This document shows positions 1 to 7,823 of a stretch of DNA of 64,000 nt, one piece after another. Source of the DNA: Amycolatopsis sp. QT-25 (GTDB lineage: Bacteria > Actinomycetota > Actinomycetes > Mycobacteriales > Pseudonocardiaceae). The notes under the pieces were generated by a model, which saw only the letters and a list, made by a program, of their open reading frames with translations, was not told the origin of the DNA and did not search any database. Numbering within the stretch: position 1 is the first letter of the stretch; each line of letters opens with the position of its first letter. A program made the translations under genes and the position numbers. The stretch spans positions 3,038,001 through 3,102,000 of the forward strand of contig NZ_CP120210.1 in assembly GCF_029369745.1 (NCBI RefSeq). The letters run 5' to 3'.

Positions 1-1797
1 GCTCGCGAGGGCGAGGAATTCCTGGTATTGCTCGAAATAGCGGGGATCGCCCTGTTCGAGCTGTGCCACCCACTTGAACGACGCCGCGTAGTGCTCCAAT
101 TCCGGATTCGCCGTGCGACGGCCGACCGCGACCAGTTCGTCGGTGAGCCGTTCCCGTTCCGCGGCGCTGCCCGGCCCCCAGATCGCGTCGTGCCGGGCCC
201 ACAGGCCGAACAGCAGAGCGGAATCGTCCTCGTGGTCGCGGGCGGTCATCATGACGTGCGCGGAGAGTTCCTGGGTCATCTCCTCGACGGTGAGTTCCTG
301 TCCGGGCTCGCGGCCACAGAGTCGCGCGTGCGCTTCGGTGAGCACCTTGACCGTCTCGTCGATCCGGAGGCTTCGGTGATCGGCGCGGACCAGCGTCAGT
401 GCCAGGCGGGCGAGGAGATCGTCGTCGTCGAGTTCGCGGATGAGCGCGGAGACCTCGTCGAGGACCTGTCTGCCTTCGTCCGACTCGTGGTGACGGGTCA
501 GGTGCGCACCCAGCTCCAGGGCGATGCTCGCCTGCCTCCGCCGGTCCTCCGCGATCTCCATCGCCCGCCGGTAATGCGTGGTCGTCTCCTCGACCGCCAT
601 ACGGCCGGTGGCGTCGACCGCGGCGGCCAGCAACAGGTCGATGGCCTGGTCCGGATCGAGTTCCCGGCCGGCGAGCAGCGCGTGGCGGGCCATGTCCGCG
701 GGGAAGAGCCTGTCCCGTGACGTCGGCGACTCGCGGGCCGCCGCCACGACCGCGGCGTGCAGTTTCCGGCGGTCCTGTTCGGACAAGGCCGCGTACAGCG
801 TCTCCCGGACGAGGTCGTGGGCGAAGGCGAACCGGCCTTGCCCGTGCACCACGACCAGCCGCGCCGCGACGGCCTGGTCGAGCAGCCGGTCCACCTGGGG
901 CACGGGTGCCGAGGCCACGCCCGCGAGCAGCCTGCGGTGGAACTCCCTGCCGAGAACGGAGGCGGTGGTCAGCAGGTGGAGAACCGGCTGGGGGAGCAGG
1001 GAAAGCCGTCTTTGCAGGGCATCGGCCACCCCGGGTGCGATGGTCTCGGCGGAACCGCCGCTGTGCCAGAGCCGTGCGGTCTGCTCGACGAAGAACGGGT
1101 TGCCGCCGGTGCGGCGATGGACCTCGGCGACCAGTGCGTCGTCGGGCGCCGTGCCCGCCGTCCTGGCCATGAGCGTGCCGACCTCGTCCGGTTCGAGGCC
1201 GGTGAGCGTGACCGAGGTGGCCTTCGCGAGCAAGGGCAGCATGAGCGAGCGAAGCGGGTGATCGGTCGCCTCGACCTCCACGTCCCGGTACGTGCCGATC
1301 AGCAGCAACCGTTCGAACCAGGTGTGCTGCGCGGCGAACTCGAGCAGCCGCAGCGACGCGGCGTCGGCCCAGTGCAGATCGTCGAGCACCACCACGATCG
1401 GCTGCTCCTGGGAGGCGGCCACCAGCACGCTCGTCACCGCGTCGTACAGCCGGAAGCCGTCCGCGGCACCGTCGCCGCGAGCCTCACCGAGCAGGACGTC
1501 CAACTCGCTGTCGGCCATCGCGGCCCAGCGCCCCTGCCCGACCGCGCGCCGCAACCCGCGGATCACCTGGGTCCACGGCCAGTAGCCCGGCGCGCTGGCG
1601 GAGTCCCAGCAGGACCCGTTGAGCACCAGGGCACCGAGGCGTTTCGCCTCTTCGGCGGCGCCGGTGACGAGCGTGGTCTTGCCGATCCCGGCCTCGCCGG
1701 TGACCAGCACCAGCCCGCCGTGGCTTTCGGCGGCACGGGCGATCTCCGCGCGGAGCACCCCCGCGGGATGGTCACGTCCGATGAGCGCGGCTGACAT
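1..1797 (-). CDS. AAA-ATPase (LuxR/MalT-like) regulator, N-terminal part
   Basis: This is a large signal-integrating ATPase of the AAA_16 type; the gene runs off the left edge of the window, so only 599 N-terminal codons are visible. The ATG at 1797 starts MSAALIGRDHPAGVL, the usual beginning of such proteins. A Walker A loop, GEAGIGKTT, lies at residues 34-42 and a Walker B-like VVVLDDLHWAD near residue 135. A long helical region with TPR-like character follows. In this family a C-terminal LuxR-type DNA-binding domain is common, but that part would lie outside the window and is not seen. The gene is divergent from the P450 gene at 2055, with about 260 bp between them. The ATPase call is firm. 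LuxR-family membership is an inference from the N-terminal architecture, and adenylate-cyclase-type relatives cannot be excluded. Confidence 0.8.
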   Translation of the reverse strand, partial: MSAALIGRDHPAGVLRAEIARAAESHGGLVLVTGEAGIGKTTLVTGAAEEAKRLGALVLNGSCWDSASAPGYWPWTQVIRGLRRAVGQGRWAAMADSELDVLLGEARGDGAADGFRLYDAVTSVLVAASQEQPIVVVLDDLHWADAASLRLLEFAAQHTWFERLLLIGTYRDVEVEATDHPLRSLMLPLLAKATSVTLTGLEPDEVGTLMARTAGTAPDDALVAEVHRRTGGNPFFVEQTARLWHSGGSAETIAPGVADALQRRLSLLPQPVLHLLTTASVLGREFHRRLLAGVASAPVPQVDRLLDQAVAARLVVVHGQGRFAFAHDLVRETLYAALSEQDRRKLHAAVVAAARESPTSRDRLFPADMARHALLAGRELDPDQAIDLLLAAAVDATGRMAVEETTTHYRRAMEIAEDRRRQASIALELGAHLTRHHESDEGRQVLDEVSALIRELDDDDLLARLALTLVRADHRSLRIDETVKVLTEAHARLCGREPGQELTVEEMTQELSAHVMMTARDHEDDSALLFGLWARHDAIWGPGSAAERERLTDELVAVGRRTANPELEHYAASFKWVAQLEQGDPRYFEQYQEFLALAS

Positions 1798-2054
1798 GTC
1801 CGAATCCTCCCAGTAAGGTCCGACAATCTCACGACGCGCACCCCCATGTCAGGCCTTCTCTCCGGTTCATCGTGACCGACAGTGACCGACGTCTCGCGGC
1901 CGTCGGGAACCCCACGTGGCGAAAAGCCGACTTCCTGGGCGTGACCGATCGAGTGGGACGGCGGGTGGACGGCCGTCGAAATTCCGGCGCCGCCGGCGGA
2001 AGGCGACCTGTTGTGCCAGGTCAGGTGGTCGGCGGCTGGAGTAGGGTGCGGGAT

Positions 2055-3329
2055 ATGGGGAGCATTCGCTCGCGCGTGTTGGCTTGGCTCGGCCGCCGCT
2101 ACCTCGCGCGTCAGCAGAAGAACGGGTTCGACCTGTCCAAGATGTCGATCATCCCGGACAACGCGCTGCTACCGCTCAAGCGCGACGGTCTCGACCCGGT
2201 GGCCGAGCTGGGCCGGATCCGCGCGACGGAGCCGATCAGCAAGCTCGACCTGCCGTTCGGGATGAACGGCTGGCTGGTCACCGGCTACGACGAGGCCAAG
2301 GCCGTGCTCGGCAAGGTGAGCGAGTTCAGCAACGACTTCACGAACCTGGTCGGGAACGCGGGCGTGACCGAGGACCAGAACCCCGGCGGGCTCGGCTTCG
2401 CCGATCCGCCGGTGCACACCCGGCTGCGGCGGCTGCTCACGCCGGAGTTCACCATGCGACGGCTCTCCCGGCTGACGCCGCGGATCGACGAGATCGTCGC
2501 CGACCAGCTCGACGCGATGGGGAAGGCGGACGGCCCTGTCGACCTGTGGGAGTCCTTCGCGCTGCCGATCCCGTCGCTGACGATCTGTGAGCTGCTGGGT
2601 GTCCCGTATGAGGACCGCGACGACTTCCAGCGGCTGAGCACCGCGCGGTTCGACCTCTTCGGCGGCGCGAGCGCGTCACTCGGCGCGATGACGGAGTCAC
2701 TGTCCTATTTGGACGACGTCGTCCAGAAGCAGCGCGAGAACCCGGGCGACGGCCTGCTCGGCATGCTCATCAAGGACCACGGCGACGAAATCGACGACCG
2801 CGAGCTGGCAGGCCTCGCCGACGGCGTGCTGACCGGTGGCCTGGAGACCACGGCGAGCATGCTCGCGCTCGGCGCGCTCGTGCTGCTCAAGGATCGCGAG
2901 CTGGTCGAGGCCGTGCGCGGCGACGACGAGGCCGTGCACAAGTTCGTCGAGGAGCTGCTGCGATACCTGACGGTCGTGCAGATGGCCTTCCCGCGCTTCG
3001 CCAAAGAGGACATGGAGGTCGACGGCGTCCGGATCGCGAAGGGCGACATCGTGCTGGTCTCCCTCAGCGTCGCGAACCGGGACGGCGTCCTCGGCGAGGA
3101 CATGGAGAAGTTCGACGCGACCCGCGAGCCGACGTCGCATCTCGCGTTCGGCTGGGGCATCCATCGGTGCATCGGGGCCGAACTGGCCAGGATGGAACTG
3201 CGCACCGCCTACCCCGCCCTGGTCCGCCGGTTCCCGGAGATGCGGCTGGCGATCGAACCGGAGGCGGTGGGCTTCCGGCAGGTCTCGATCGTCTACGGCG
3301 TCGACGCGCTGCCCGTGCTGCTGAAGTGA
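2055..3329 (+). CDS. Cytochrome P450
   Basis: A soluble bacterial class I cytochrome P450 monooxygenase of 424 residues, the normal length for the superfamily. The I-helix motif GGLETTAS lies near residue 264, the K-helix ExxR is E300-L-L-R303, and the heme loop FGWGIHRCIG carries the heme-ligating cysteine at residue 372. An in-frame upstream extension from 1872 is possible, but its composition is unlike a P450 and the family fold fits the ATG at 2055 (MGSIRSRVLAW). No ferredoxin or ferredoxin reductase gene is adjacent, so electrons must come from elsewhere. The gene ends 3 bp before the convergent AlkB-like gene. The substrate cannot be told from the sequence, and there is no biosynthetic cluster around it. 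Confidence 0.93.
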   Translation: MGSIRSRVLAWLGRRYLARQQKNGFDLSKMSIIPDNALLPLKRDGLDPVAELGRIRATEPISKLDLPFGMNGWLVTGYDEAKAVLGKVSEFSNDFTNLVGNAGVTEDQNPGGLGFADPPVHTRLRRLLTPEFTMRRLSRLTPRIDEIVADQLDAMGKADGPVDLWESFALPIPSLTICELLGVPYEDRDDFQRLSTARFDLFGGASASLGAMTESLSYLDDVVQKQRENPGDGLLGMLIKDHGDEIDDRELAGLADGVLTGGLETTASMLALGALVLLKDRELVEAVRGDDEAVHKFVEELLRYLTVVQMAFPRFAKEDMEVDGVRIAKGDIVLVSLSVANRDGVLGEDMEKFDATREPTSHLAFGWGIHRCIGAELARMELRTAYPALVRRFPEMRLAIEPEAVGFRQVSIVYGVDALPVLLK

Positions 3330-3332
3330 TCC

Positions 3333-3959
3333 TCAGGCGACTCCTCTCGGACGGAACTGGATGCTGATCCTCGGGCCGACCGGTTTGGCGGTTTTGGGGA
3401 CGGCGTGTTCCCACGTCCGCTGGCAACTGCCGCCCATGACGATCAGGTCGCCGTGGCCGAGGGCGTGCCGGACGGTCTCGCCTTCGCCACGCGGGCGCAG
3501 CGCCAGCTGCCGGGCGGCGCCGACCGAGACGATCGCGACCATGGTGTCTTCGGTGCGTGAGCGGCCGGTGTCGTCGCCGTGCCAGGCGACACTGTCGCGC
3601 CCGTCCCGGTAGAAGCACAGACCGGAGGTCACGAACGGCTCGCCGAGCTCGTCGGCGTAGTGCGCGGAGAGCTTCTCCCTCGCCTCTGTGAGGATCGGGT
3701 GGGGGAGCGGCATGCCCTCCCGGTAATGGCCGAGCAGCCGGGGGACGGCGACGACACGGTCGTACATCTGCCGTCGTTCGGCGTGCCACGGCACGTCTTC
3801 GGCGAGCCGGGTGAACAGTTCGTCCGCGCCGGTGAGCCAACCCGGCAGCACGTCGATCCAGGCGCCCCTGGTCAGCTCGGTACGCCGGATACCGTCGAGC
3901 GAACCGAGCCCGAGCGCGGCGCACTCGCCGAACAACGACGTCTGCAGGGCGGGGGTCAT
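3333..3959 (-). CDS. AlkB-like 2-oxoglutarate/Fe(II) dioxygenase
   Basis: A 208-residue AlkB-family dioxygenase, a group that oxidatively demethylates alkylated bases in DNA or RNA using 2-oxoglutarate, oxygen and Fe(II). The iron-binding triad is visible: H127 and D129 in WHGDD, and H185 in TWEHAVPK. The 2-oxoglutarate-binding arginine is in RISIQFRPR (about R197/R203). The C-terminal RxxxxxR pattern and the length match ALKBH2/3-like bacterial AlkB proteins. It is convergent with the P450 (3 bp gap) and divergent from the hydrolase at 4058. There is no Ada or other methylation-response gene next to it. Confidence 0.9.
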   Translation of the reverse strand: MTPALQTSLFGECAALGLGSLDGIRRTELTRGAWIDVLPGWLTGADELFTRLAEDVPWHAERRQMYDRVVAVPRLLGHYREGMPLPHPILTEAREKLSAHYADELGEPFVTSGLCFYRDGRDSVAWHGDDTGRSRTEDTMVAIVSVGAARQLALRPRGEGETVRHALGHGDLIVMGGSCQRTWEHAVPKTAKPVGPRISIQFRPRGVA

Positions 3960-4057
3960 GGCAACCGAACATACCTCGATTCCGATCAGTTGTCGAACGC
4001 GTGTTCGAGTGGGATAAACGACCTGCGTCCGGCGGCGAGTCCGGGCAGGATGGCCGG

Positions 4058-4891
4058 ATGGTCACCACAGCGGAGTCCGCCGACGGCACGCCGATCGTGT
4101 TCGAGCGGCGAGGCGCTGGGCCGGTGGTGGTGATCGTCGCCGGTGCGGGTAACGACCGGCACGGCGACGAACCCCTGGTGGCGGAACTGACGGCCGAGTT
4201 CTCCGTCGTGACCTACGACCGCCGGGGCCGGGGCGACAGTGGCGACACCGCGCCGTATGCGGTCGAGCGCGAAATCGAAGACTTGGCCGCTGTCGTCGCC
4301 TCGCTCGGTGAGCCGGTGACCGTGCACGGCATCTCCTCCGGTGGGGCGCTGGCCCTCCTCGCCGCCGCGGCCGGCGTGCCGATGGCGCGCCTGTCGGTCT
4401 TCGAGCCGCCTTATCGCGGCGAAACGGAAGAAGTCCCCGAGGGGTATGCCGGCGAGATGCGCCGCCTGGTCGCGGCGGACCGGTGGGACGATGCCGTCGC
4501 GCTGTTCATGAGGTCCGCGGTCGGCTCCCCGGCGGAAGCCGTCGCCGAGGCCAAGGCGACGCCGATGTGGGCCGAACTGCGGTCGTTCGCGCCCACGCTC
4601 GTCCACGACGCCTTCGTGATGCGGGATTCGAAGGTGCCGGGCGAACTGGCGTCGATCGCCACGCCCGTCCTCCTGGTGAACAGCAACGGCAGCACGGACT
4701 GGTTGAAGGCCGCCGCTCTCGCCGCCGCGAAGGTCATCCCGGGGGCGCGGCAAGTCGAGCTGGACGGCGAGTTCCACAGTGTCCCGCCGGAGCGGCTCGC
4801 GCCGGAACTCAGCGCGTTCTACCGGGATCCTCGACAAGGCGCAGGTAGACCGCTCCGCGCGGGGAGATCCGATAGCCGGCTTGGAGGCTGA
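4058..4891 (+). CDS. Alpha/beta hydrolase
   Basis: A 277-residue alpha/beta-fold hydrolase. The nucleophile elbow is HGISSGG with the probable catalytic serine at residue 94. A likely oxyanion-hole segment, VAGAGNDRHG, is near residue 28, and a catalytic histidine is probably in GEFHSVPPERL near the C terminus. The start was set at the ATG at 4058, because the fold begins a few residues later; an in-frame extension to 4001 looks spurious. The last 20 or so residues (after AFYRDP) are basic and unlike the family, and they overlap a possible relic on the other strand. The substrate is unknown. Confidence 0.85.
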   Translation: MVTTAESADGTPIVFERRGAGPVVVIVAGAGNDRHGDEPLVAELTAEFSVVTYDRRGRGDSGDTAPYAVEREIEDLAAVVASLGEPVTVHGISSGGALALLAAAAGVPMARLSVFEPPYRGETEEVPEGYAGEMRRLVAADRWDDAVALFMRSAVGSPAEAVAEAKATPMWAELRSFAPTLVHDAFVMRDSKVPGELASIATPVLLVNSNGSTDWLKAAALAAAKVIPGARQVELDGEFHSVPPERLAPELSAFYRDPRQGAGRPLRAGRSDSRLGG

Positions 4892-4961
4892 GCGTCAAGC
4901 CGAGGTTCTCGGGCTTGCGGATGTCGGCCTCGAGTCCTCCTGTTCGCGGCCGAGGTGGCAT
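4809..4961 (-). pseudogene. Possible relic of a minus-strand gene
   Basis: On the minus strand a 50-codon frame contains a protein-like stretch, including IRKPENLGLTLSLQAGYRI and SPRGAVYLRLVED. The adjacent frame to the right (about 4895-5128) is also protein-like (GTEAVNAVRGTLRGP and MHRIHLCHLGREQE). Joining them needs a frameshift near 4935, and the left part overlaps the end of the hydrolase at 4891. This looks like the remains of an inactivated gene, but I cannot name the family and chance coding-like sequence in GC-rich DNA is possible. Confidence 0.25.
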
Positions 4962-5250
4962 AGATGGATGCGGTGCATCGGGACGTCCGCAGGGCCGCGC
5001 AGGGTGCCGCGGACCGCGTTCACCGCCTCGGTTCCCGAGCGGCGGGCGTCGCCGGATCGACTATCCACAAAGGACAAAGCCAGGCGCGAAATCGACGAAG
5101 GGGCCTGGCGCGGTTCAAGAGTCCACAAAAGACATCACGACCCCAGTGCCCGCTAGGCCGCCGCCGTGATTCTCGCGCGTCCGCCCCAGGCGCACCGGCG
5201 CGGCCTGACTCTCACCCCTGCCCGAAGTGCGACGTCCGGACACGTTCGCC
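4892..5250. other. Intergenic region between hydrolase and pseudouridine synthase
   Basis: No intact gene is seen in these 359 bp. The left part holds the possible gene relic described at 4809-4961 and its frameshifted continuation. The right part, from 5121 to 5229, holds the conserved element that recurs at 51735-51858. Confidence 0.6.
5121..5229. repeat. Conserved intergenic element, copy A
   Basis: This segment matches 51735-51858. The best core is 5146-5168, identical over 23 bases (beginning GTGCCCGCTAGGCC), then after one mismatch a further TTCTC. Both copies also share a GTCCACAAA-GAC box about 25-40 bp to the left and a CACCC...CGAAGT end to the right. Copy A ends 22 nt beyond the stop codon of the minus-strand pseudouridine synthase gene; copy B ends 25 nt beyond the stop of an unrelated minus-strand gene. 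It could be a 3' UTR element, a terminator-associated sequence or a small RNA. Confidence 0.6.
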
Positions 5251-6222
5251 CTACCCCTCGACAACCCTATTCGCCACTCCGACCCGTTCCGGACCTCGGT
5301 GCCAGGCGCCGGGATCCGTCCACGCTTCGAGCGTCCGCCTGCTTTCGAACCGGCGGTTTTCCCCGGTCACCGGATCGGTGAACTCGAGAACCTTCGCCAG
5401 TAGCTGCAACGGTTCGGTGAAGTCGTCGAGCGGGGTTTCGGTCAGCTCCGGGTAGAAGTCGTCGCCGAGGATCGGCAAGCCGAGGCCGCTCATGTGCAAC
5501 CTGAGCTGATGCGTGCGGCCGGTCGCGGGGACCAGGCGGTAGCGGCCGAGGCCGCCGCGGTGCTCGATCAGCTCGACGCGGGTTTCGGCGTTGGGCGCTC
5601 CGTCGACCTCTTGCGCGGCGATCACTCCGCGTTCCTTGACGATGCGGCTGCTGATCTCGCGCGGCATCGCGACGTCCGGATCGTACCGCGCGATCGCCTC
5701 GTATTCCTTGTGCACCAAGCGATCCCGGAACATCGTCTGATACTTGCCGCGAAGGTCGGGAGTGCTCACGAACAGGATGAGCCCGGCGGTGACCCGGTCG
5801 AGCCGGTGCGCGGGGCTGAGCGCGGGCAGGTCGAGTTCCCGGCGGAGGCGGACCAGCGCGGTCTGCAGGATGTGCCGCCCGCGCGGGATCGTCGCGAGGA
5901 AGTGCGGTTTGTCGGCGATCAGGAAATGCTCGTCGCGGTGCACGACGGAGACCTCGAACGGGACCTCGACCTCTTCGGGCAGGTCCCGGTGGAACCAGAT
6001 GAACGAGTCCGGCACGAACGGCGAATCGAGGCCGAGTGGTCCGTCCGGGCCGACGATGCGCTCCTCGCGGAGCATCTCCGCGATCCGCTCGGGCTCGACC
6101 CGGGGGAGTCGCTCGACCAGGTGCTCCCGCAACGTCGTCCACGGTCCCTCGGCGGGCATCTTGAGCCTCGCGGGGTCGAGCCCGTGGCGGGGCGGGAGCG
6201 GCGGGCGGAGCTTGCGTCTCAT
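5251..6222 (-). CDS. RluA-family pseudouridine synthase
   Basis: A 323-residue pseudouridine synthase of the RluA family, which isomerises uridine in rRNA or tRNA. The signature HRLDRVTAG is at residues 139-147, with the catalytic aspartate at 142; the upstream VVHRDEHFLIADKP and the downstream TGRTHQLRLHMSGLGLPILGD pattern are typical. The N-terminal 90 residues have an S4-like or linker character. A GTG at 6225 directly precedes the ATG chosen at 6222. The precise RNA target is unknown. The DUF5313 gene lies 25 bp upstream on the same strand, so the two may be co-transcribed. Confidence 0.92.
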   Translation of the reverse strand: MRRKLRPPLPPRHGLDPARLKMPAEGPWTTLREHLVERLPRVEPERIAEMLREERIVGPDGPLGLDSPFVPDSFIWFHRDLPEEVEVPFEVSVVHRDEHFLIADKPHFLATIPRGRHILQTALVRLRRELDLPALSPAHRLDRVTAGLILFVSTPDLRGKYQTMFRDRLVHKEYEAIARYDPDVAMPREISSRIVKERGVIAAQEVDGAPNAETRVELIEHRGGLGRYRLVPATGRTHQLRLHMSGLGLPILGDDFYPELTETPLDDFTEPLQLLAKVLEFTDPVTGENRRFESRRTLEAWTDPGAWHRGPERVGVANRVVEG

Positions 6223-6247
6223 CACCGCGCACTCTAGCCGCGAAGGC

Positions 6248-6643
6248 TCATCCGGCCTGGTCTCGGTACCGCGCGAGGTACCGCTCGGTCGCCTCCGCGT
6301 CCGCGATCGCGGTGGCCTCGGCGCGGGTCCGACGGCCGATGCCCGGCGGGAAGCCGTTCTTGGCGAGCCGGTGCTCGATGCTTTCCTCCATGTACGCCAT
6401 CGAATAGAAGTACGCCACGAGCGCGGCCATCAGCACGATCGCCAGCCGCAGGGTGAGCGGGCCGGGCAGGAGGAGCCACGCCGCGCAGAGCGGCGCGATC
6501 ATCACCGTGCTGCGCGCGACATGCCGCCAGCGCCAGCTTCCGGTGGTCGCGTCGTGGAGGATCCAGTCGTGGTAGCGCTCGGGCAGCCTGCCGCCGAGTG
6601 AGTACCACAGCCAGCGGAACACGTCCGGGCGCTTGCGGGGCAT
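6248..6643 (-). CDS. DUF5313-like small membrane protein
   Basis: A 131-residue protein beginning MPRKRPDVFRWLWYSLGG. The conserved-looking N terminus (RLPERYHDWILHD) is followed by two hydrophobic segments (about residues 42-60 and 63-82), then a charged alanine- and glutamate-rich tail. This matches what I know of the actinobacterial DUF5313 family; function is unknown. The start at 6643 was chosen because the family begins there. It is divergent from the MarR gene, and the operator-like repeats at 6674-6705 lie between them, so it is a likely target of that regulator. Confidence 0.75.
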   Translation of the reverse strand: MPRKRPDVFRWLWYSLGGRLPERYHDWILHDATTGSWRWRHVARSTVMIAPLCAAWLLLPGPLTLRLAIVLMAALVAYFYSMAYMEESIEHRLAKNGFPPGIGRRTRAEATAIADAEATERYLARYRDQAG

Positions 6644-6673
6644 CGGGCGACTCCTTCCGTCGATGGTCGTCAC

Positions 6674-6705
6674 AGTACACTAATGATTAGTACACTAAAT
6701 ATTAG
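6674..6705. promoter_or_regulatory. Operator-like repeats between DUF5313 and MarR genes
   Basis: Two inverted repeats occur here: CTAATGATTAG (6680-6690, a perfect palindrome) and CTAAATATTAG (6695-6705). They overlap a direct repeat of AGTACACTAA (6674-6683 and 6689-6698, period 15). The tract is AT-rich in GC-rich surroundings and lies between divergent genes, as expected for a MarR-family autoregulatory site. Binding by the adjacent MarR protein is inferred. Confidence 0.7.
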
Positions 6706-6757
6706 CGTCGCCCACGCCACGGCTAGAGTCGGTGGCACGAACGCGGAGGGGCCGGAG

Positions 6758-7201
6758 ATGAAGTCGATCGATCTGGGCGAGGATCCGCTCGCGCTGGAGC
6801 GTCAGGTGTGTTTCGCGCTGTCGGTCGCCTCCCGCGGCGTCATCGCCGTCTACCGGCCGCTGCTGGAGCCCCACGGGCTCACCCATCCGCAGTATCTGGT
6901 CATGCTCGCGTTGTGGGAGCGCGGCCCGCAGGCGGTCAAGGATCTGAGCATCGCACTGCGCGCCGAGCCCGCCACGCTGTCGCCACTGCTCAAACGGCTG
7001 GAGACGATCGGTTACGTCACGCGCAGGCGCAGCGCCGAAGACGAGCGATTGCTGACGGTCGAGCTGACGGAATCCGGCCGCGCGTTGCGTACGGAGGCGG
7101 AAAAAATCCCATACCGCGTCGTCGAGAAGCTCGGCATGGAGGTCTCCGAGCTGGAGGCGCTGCACAAAGCCCTGACTCGCGTCATCGAAGCCACGGCTTG
7201 A
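6758..7201 (+). CDS. MarR-family transcriptional regulator
   Basis: A 147-residue winged-helix regulator. The helix-turn-helix region spans roughly residues 55-95 (KDLSIALRAEPATLSPLLKRLE), followed by the wing (RRRSAEDERLLTVELTESG). The opening DPLALERQVCFALSVASRGVIAVYRPLL, with its cysteine near residue 16, resembles the OhrR subgroup, where a conserved N-terminal cysteine senses peroxides; that assignment is tentative and no ohr gene is adjacent. The ATG at 6758 follows a GGAG ribosome-binding site (GCCGGAG) and gives the normal length. It probably controls itself and the divergent DUF5313 gene. Confidence 0.9.
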   Translation: MKSIDLGEDPLALERQVCFALSVASRGVIAVYRPLLEPHGLTHPQYLVMLALWERGPQAVKDLSIALRAEPATLSPLLKRLETIGYVTRRRSAEDERLLTVELTESGRALRTEAEKIPYRVVEKLGMEVSELEALHKALTRVIEATA

Positions 7202-7301
7202 GCGAACCGAAACCGGGGTGTGACGAAATAGGGGTGTGAAGCCGCGCCGAGGTGGGTAATTTCCGTCACGCCAACTCGAAGTGACAGGAAGCTGAGGGAC
7301 C

Positions 7302-7733
7302 GTGACCACCTCGACCCCCGCGCCCACGGAAGCAGGTCTGGACCTCGTGACCAGGCTGAACGCCTACCTGGAGGACGTGGCCGCGACGCTGGGGATACGC
7401 GGGGAGTCGTGCTCGGTCGACCTGACCGGCCCGGTCGCCGCCCGGATGAGGCTGAACTGGCGGCTCCCCGGCTTCCCTGAACGCGACGTCGACCTGATGT
7501 GGCACGAGGAGCACGGTTGGTCGGCCGCCGTGGCGACGCATTCGGGCGACGGCCACCACGTCGTCGTCGCCTATCTGGGCGGCCGGACGGTCGCGTCACA
7601 GCCTCGGCTCGTCGCCCGCTTCGCGGACTCCCTGCGCGCCGGCGAACACCAGGACTGCTGGCCCGGCCCGCCGATGTTGCGCACCGCCGGCGGACCGTCC
7701 GCGCTGGCGAAGGAACTCGCCGCCTGGGCGTGA
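7302..7733 (+). CDS. Hypothetical protein, DUF6292-like
   Basis: A 143-residue soluble protein with a GTG start at 7302. The pattern LNAYLEDVAATLGI, then a beta-rich middle with MRLNWRLPGFPERDVDLMWHEEHGWSAA and VVAYLGG, resembles the actinobacterial DUF6292 family as I remember it; no function is established for that family. It has no signal peptide or membrane segment. It stands alone between the MarR gene and the convergent thioesterase gene. Confidence 0.7.
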   Translation: MTTSTPAPTEAGLDLVTRLNAYLEDVAATLGIRGESCSVDLTGPVAARMRLNWRLPGFPERDVDLMWHEEHGWSAAVATHSGDGHHVVVAYLGGRTVASQPRLVARFADSLRAGEHQDCWPGPPMLRTAGGPSALAKELAAWA

Positions 7734-7823
7734 GCAGCCGGGGGTGGGCAAGGGCCACGTCGGGCGGGACCGTGAGATCGCCGGGCGACCGCCGAGTCGT
7801 CGCGTGGGCGAGCAGGAAAGGCC

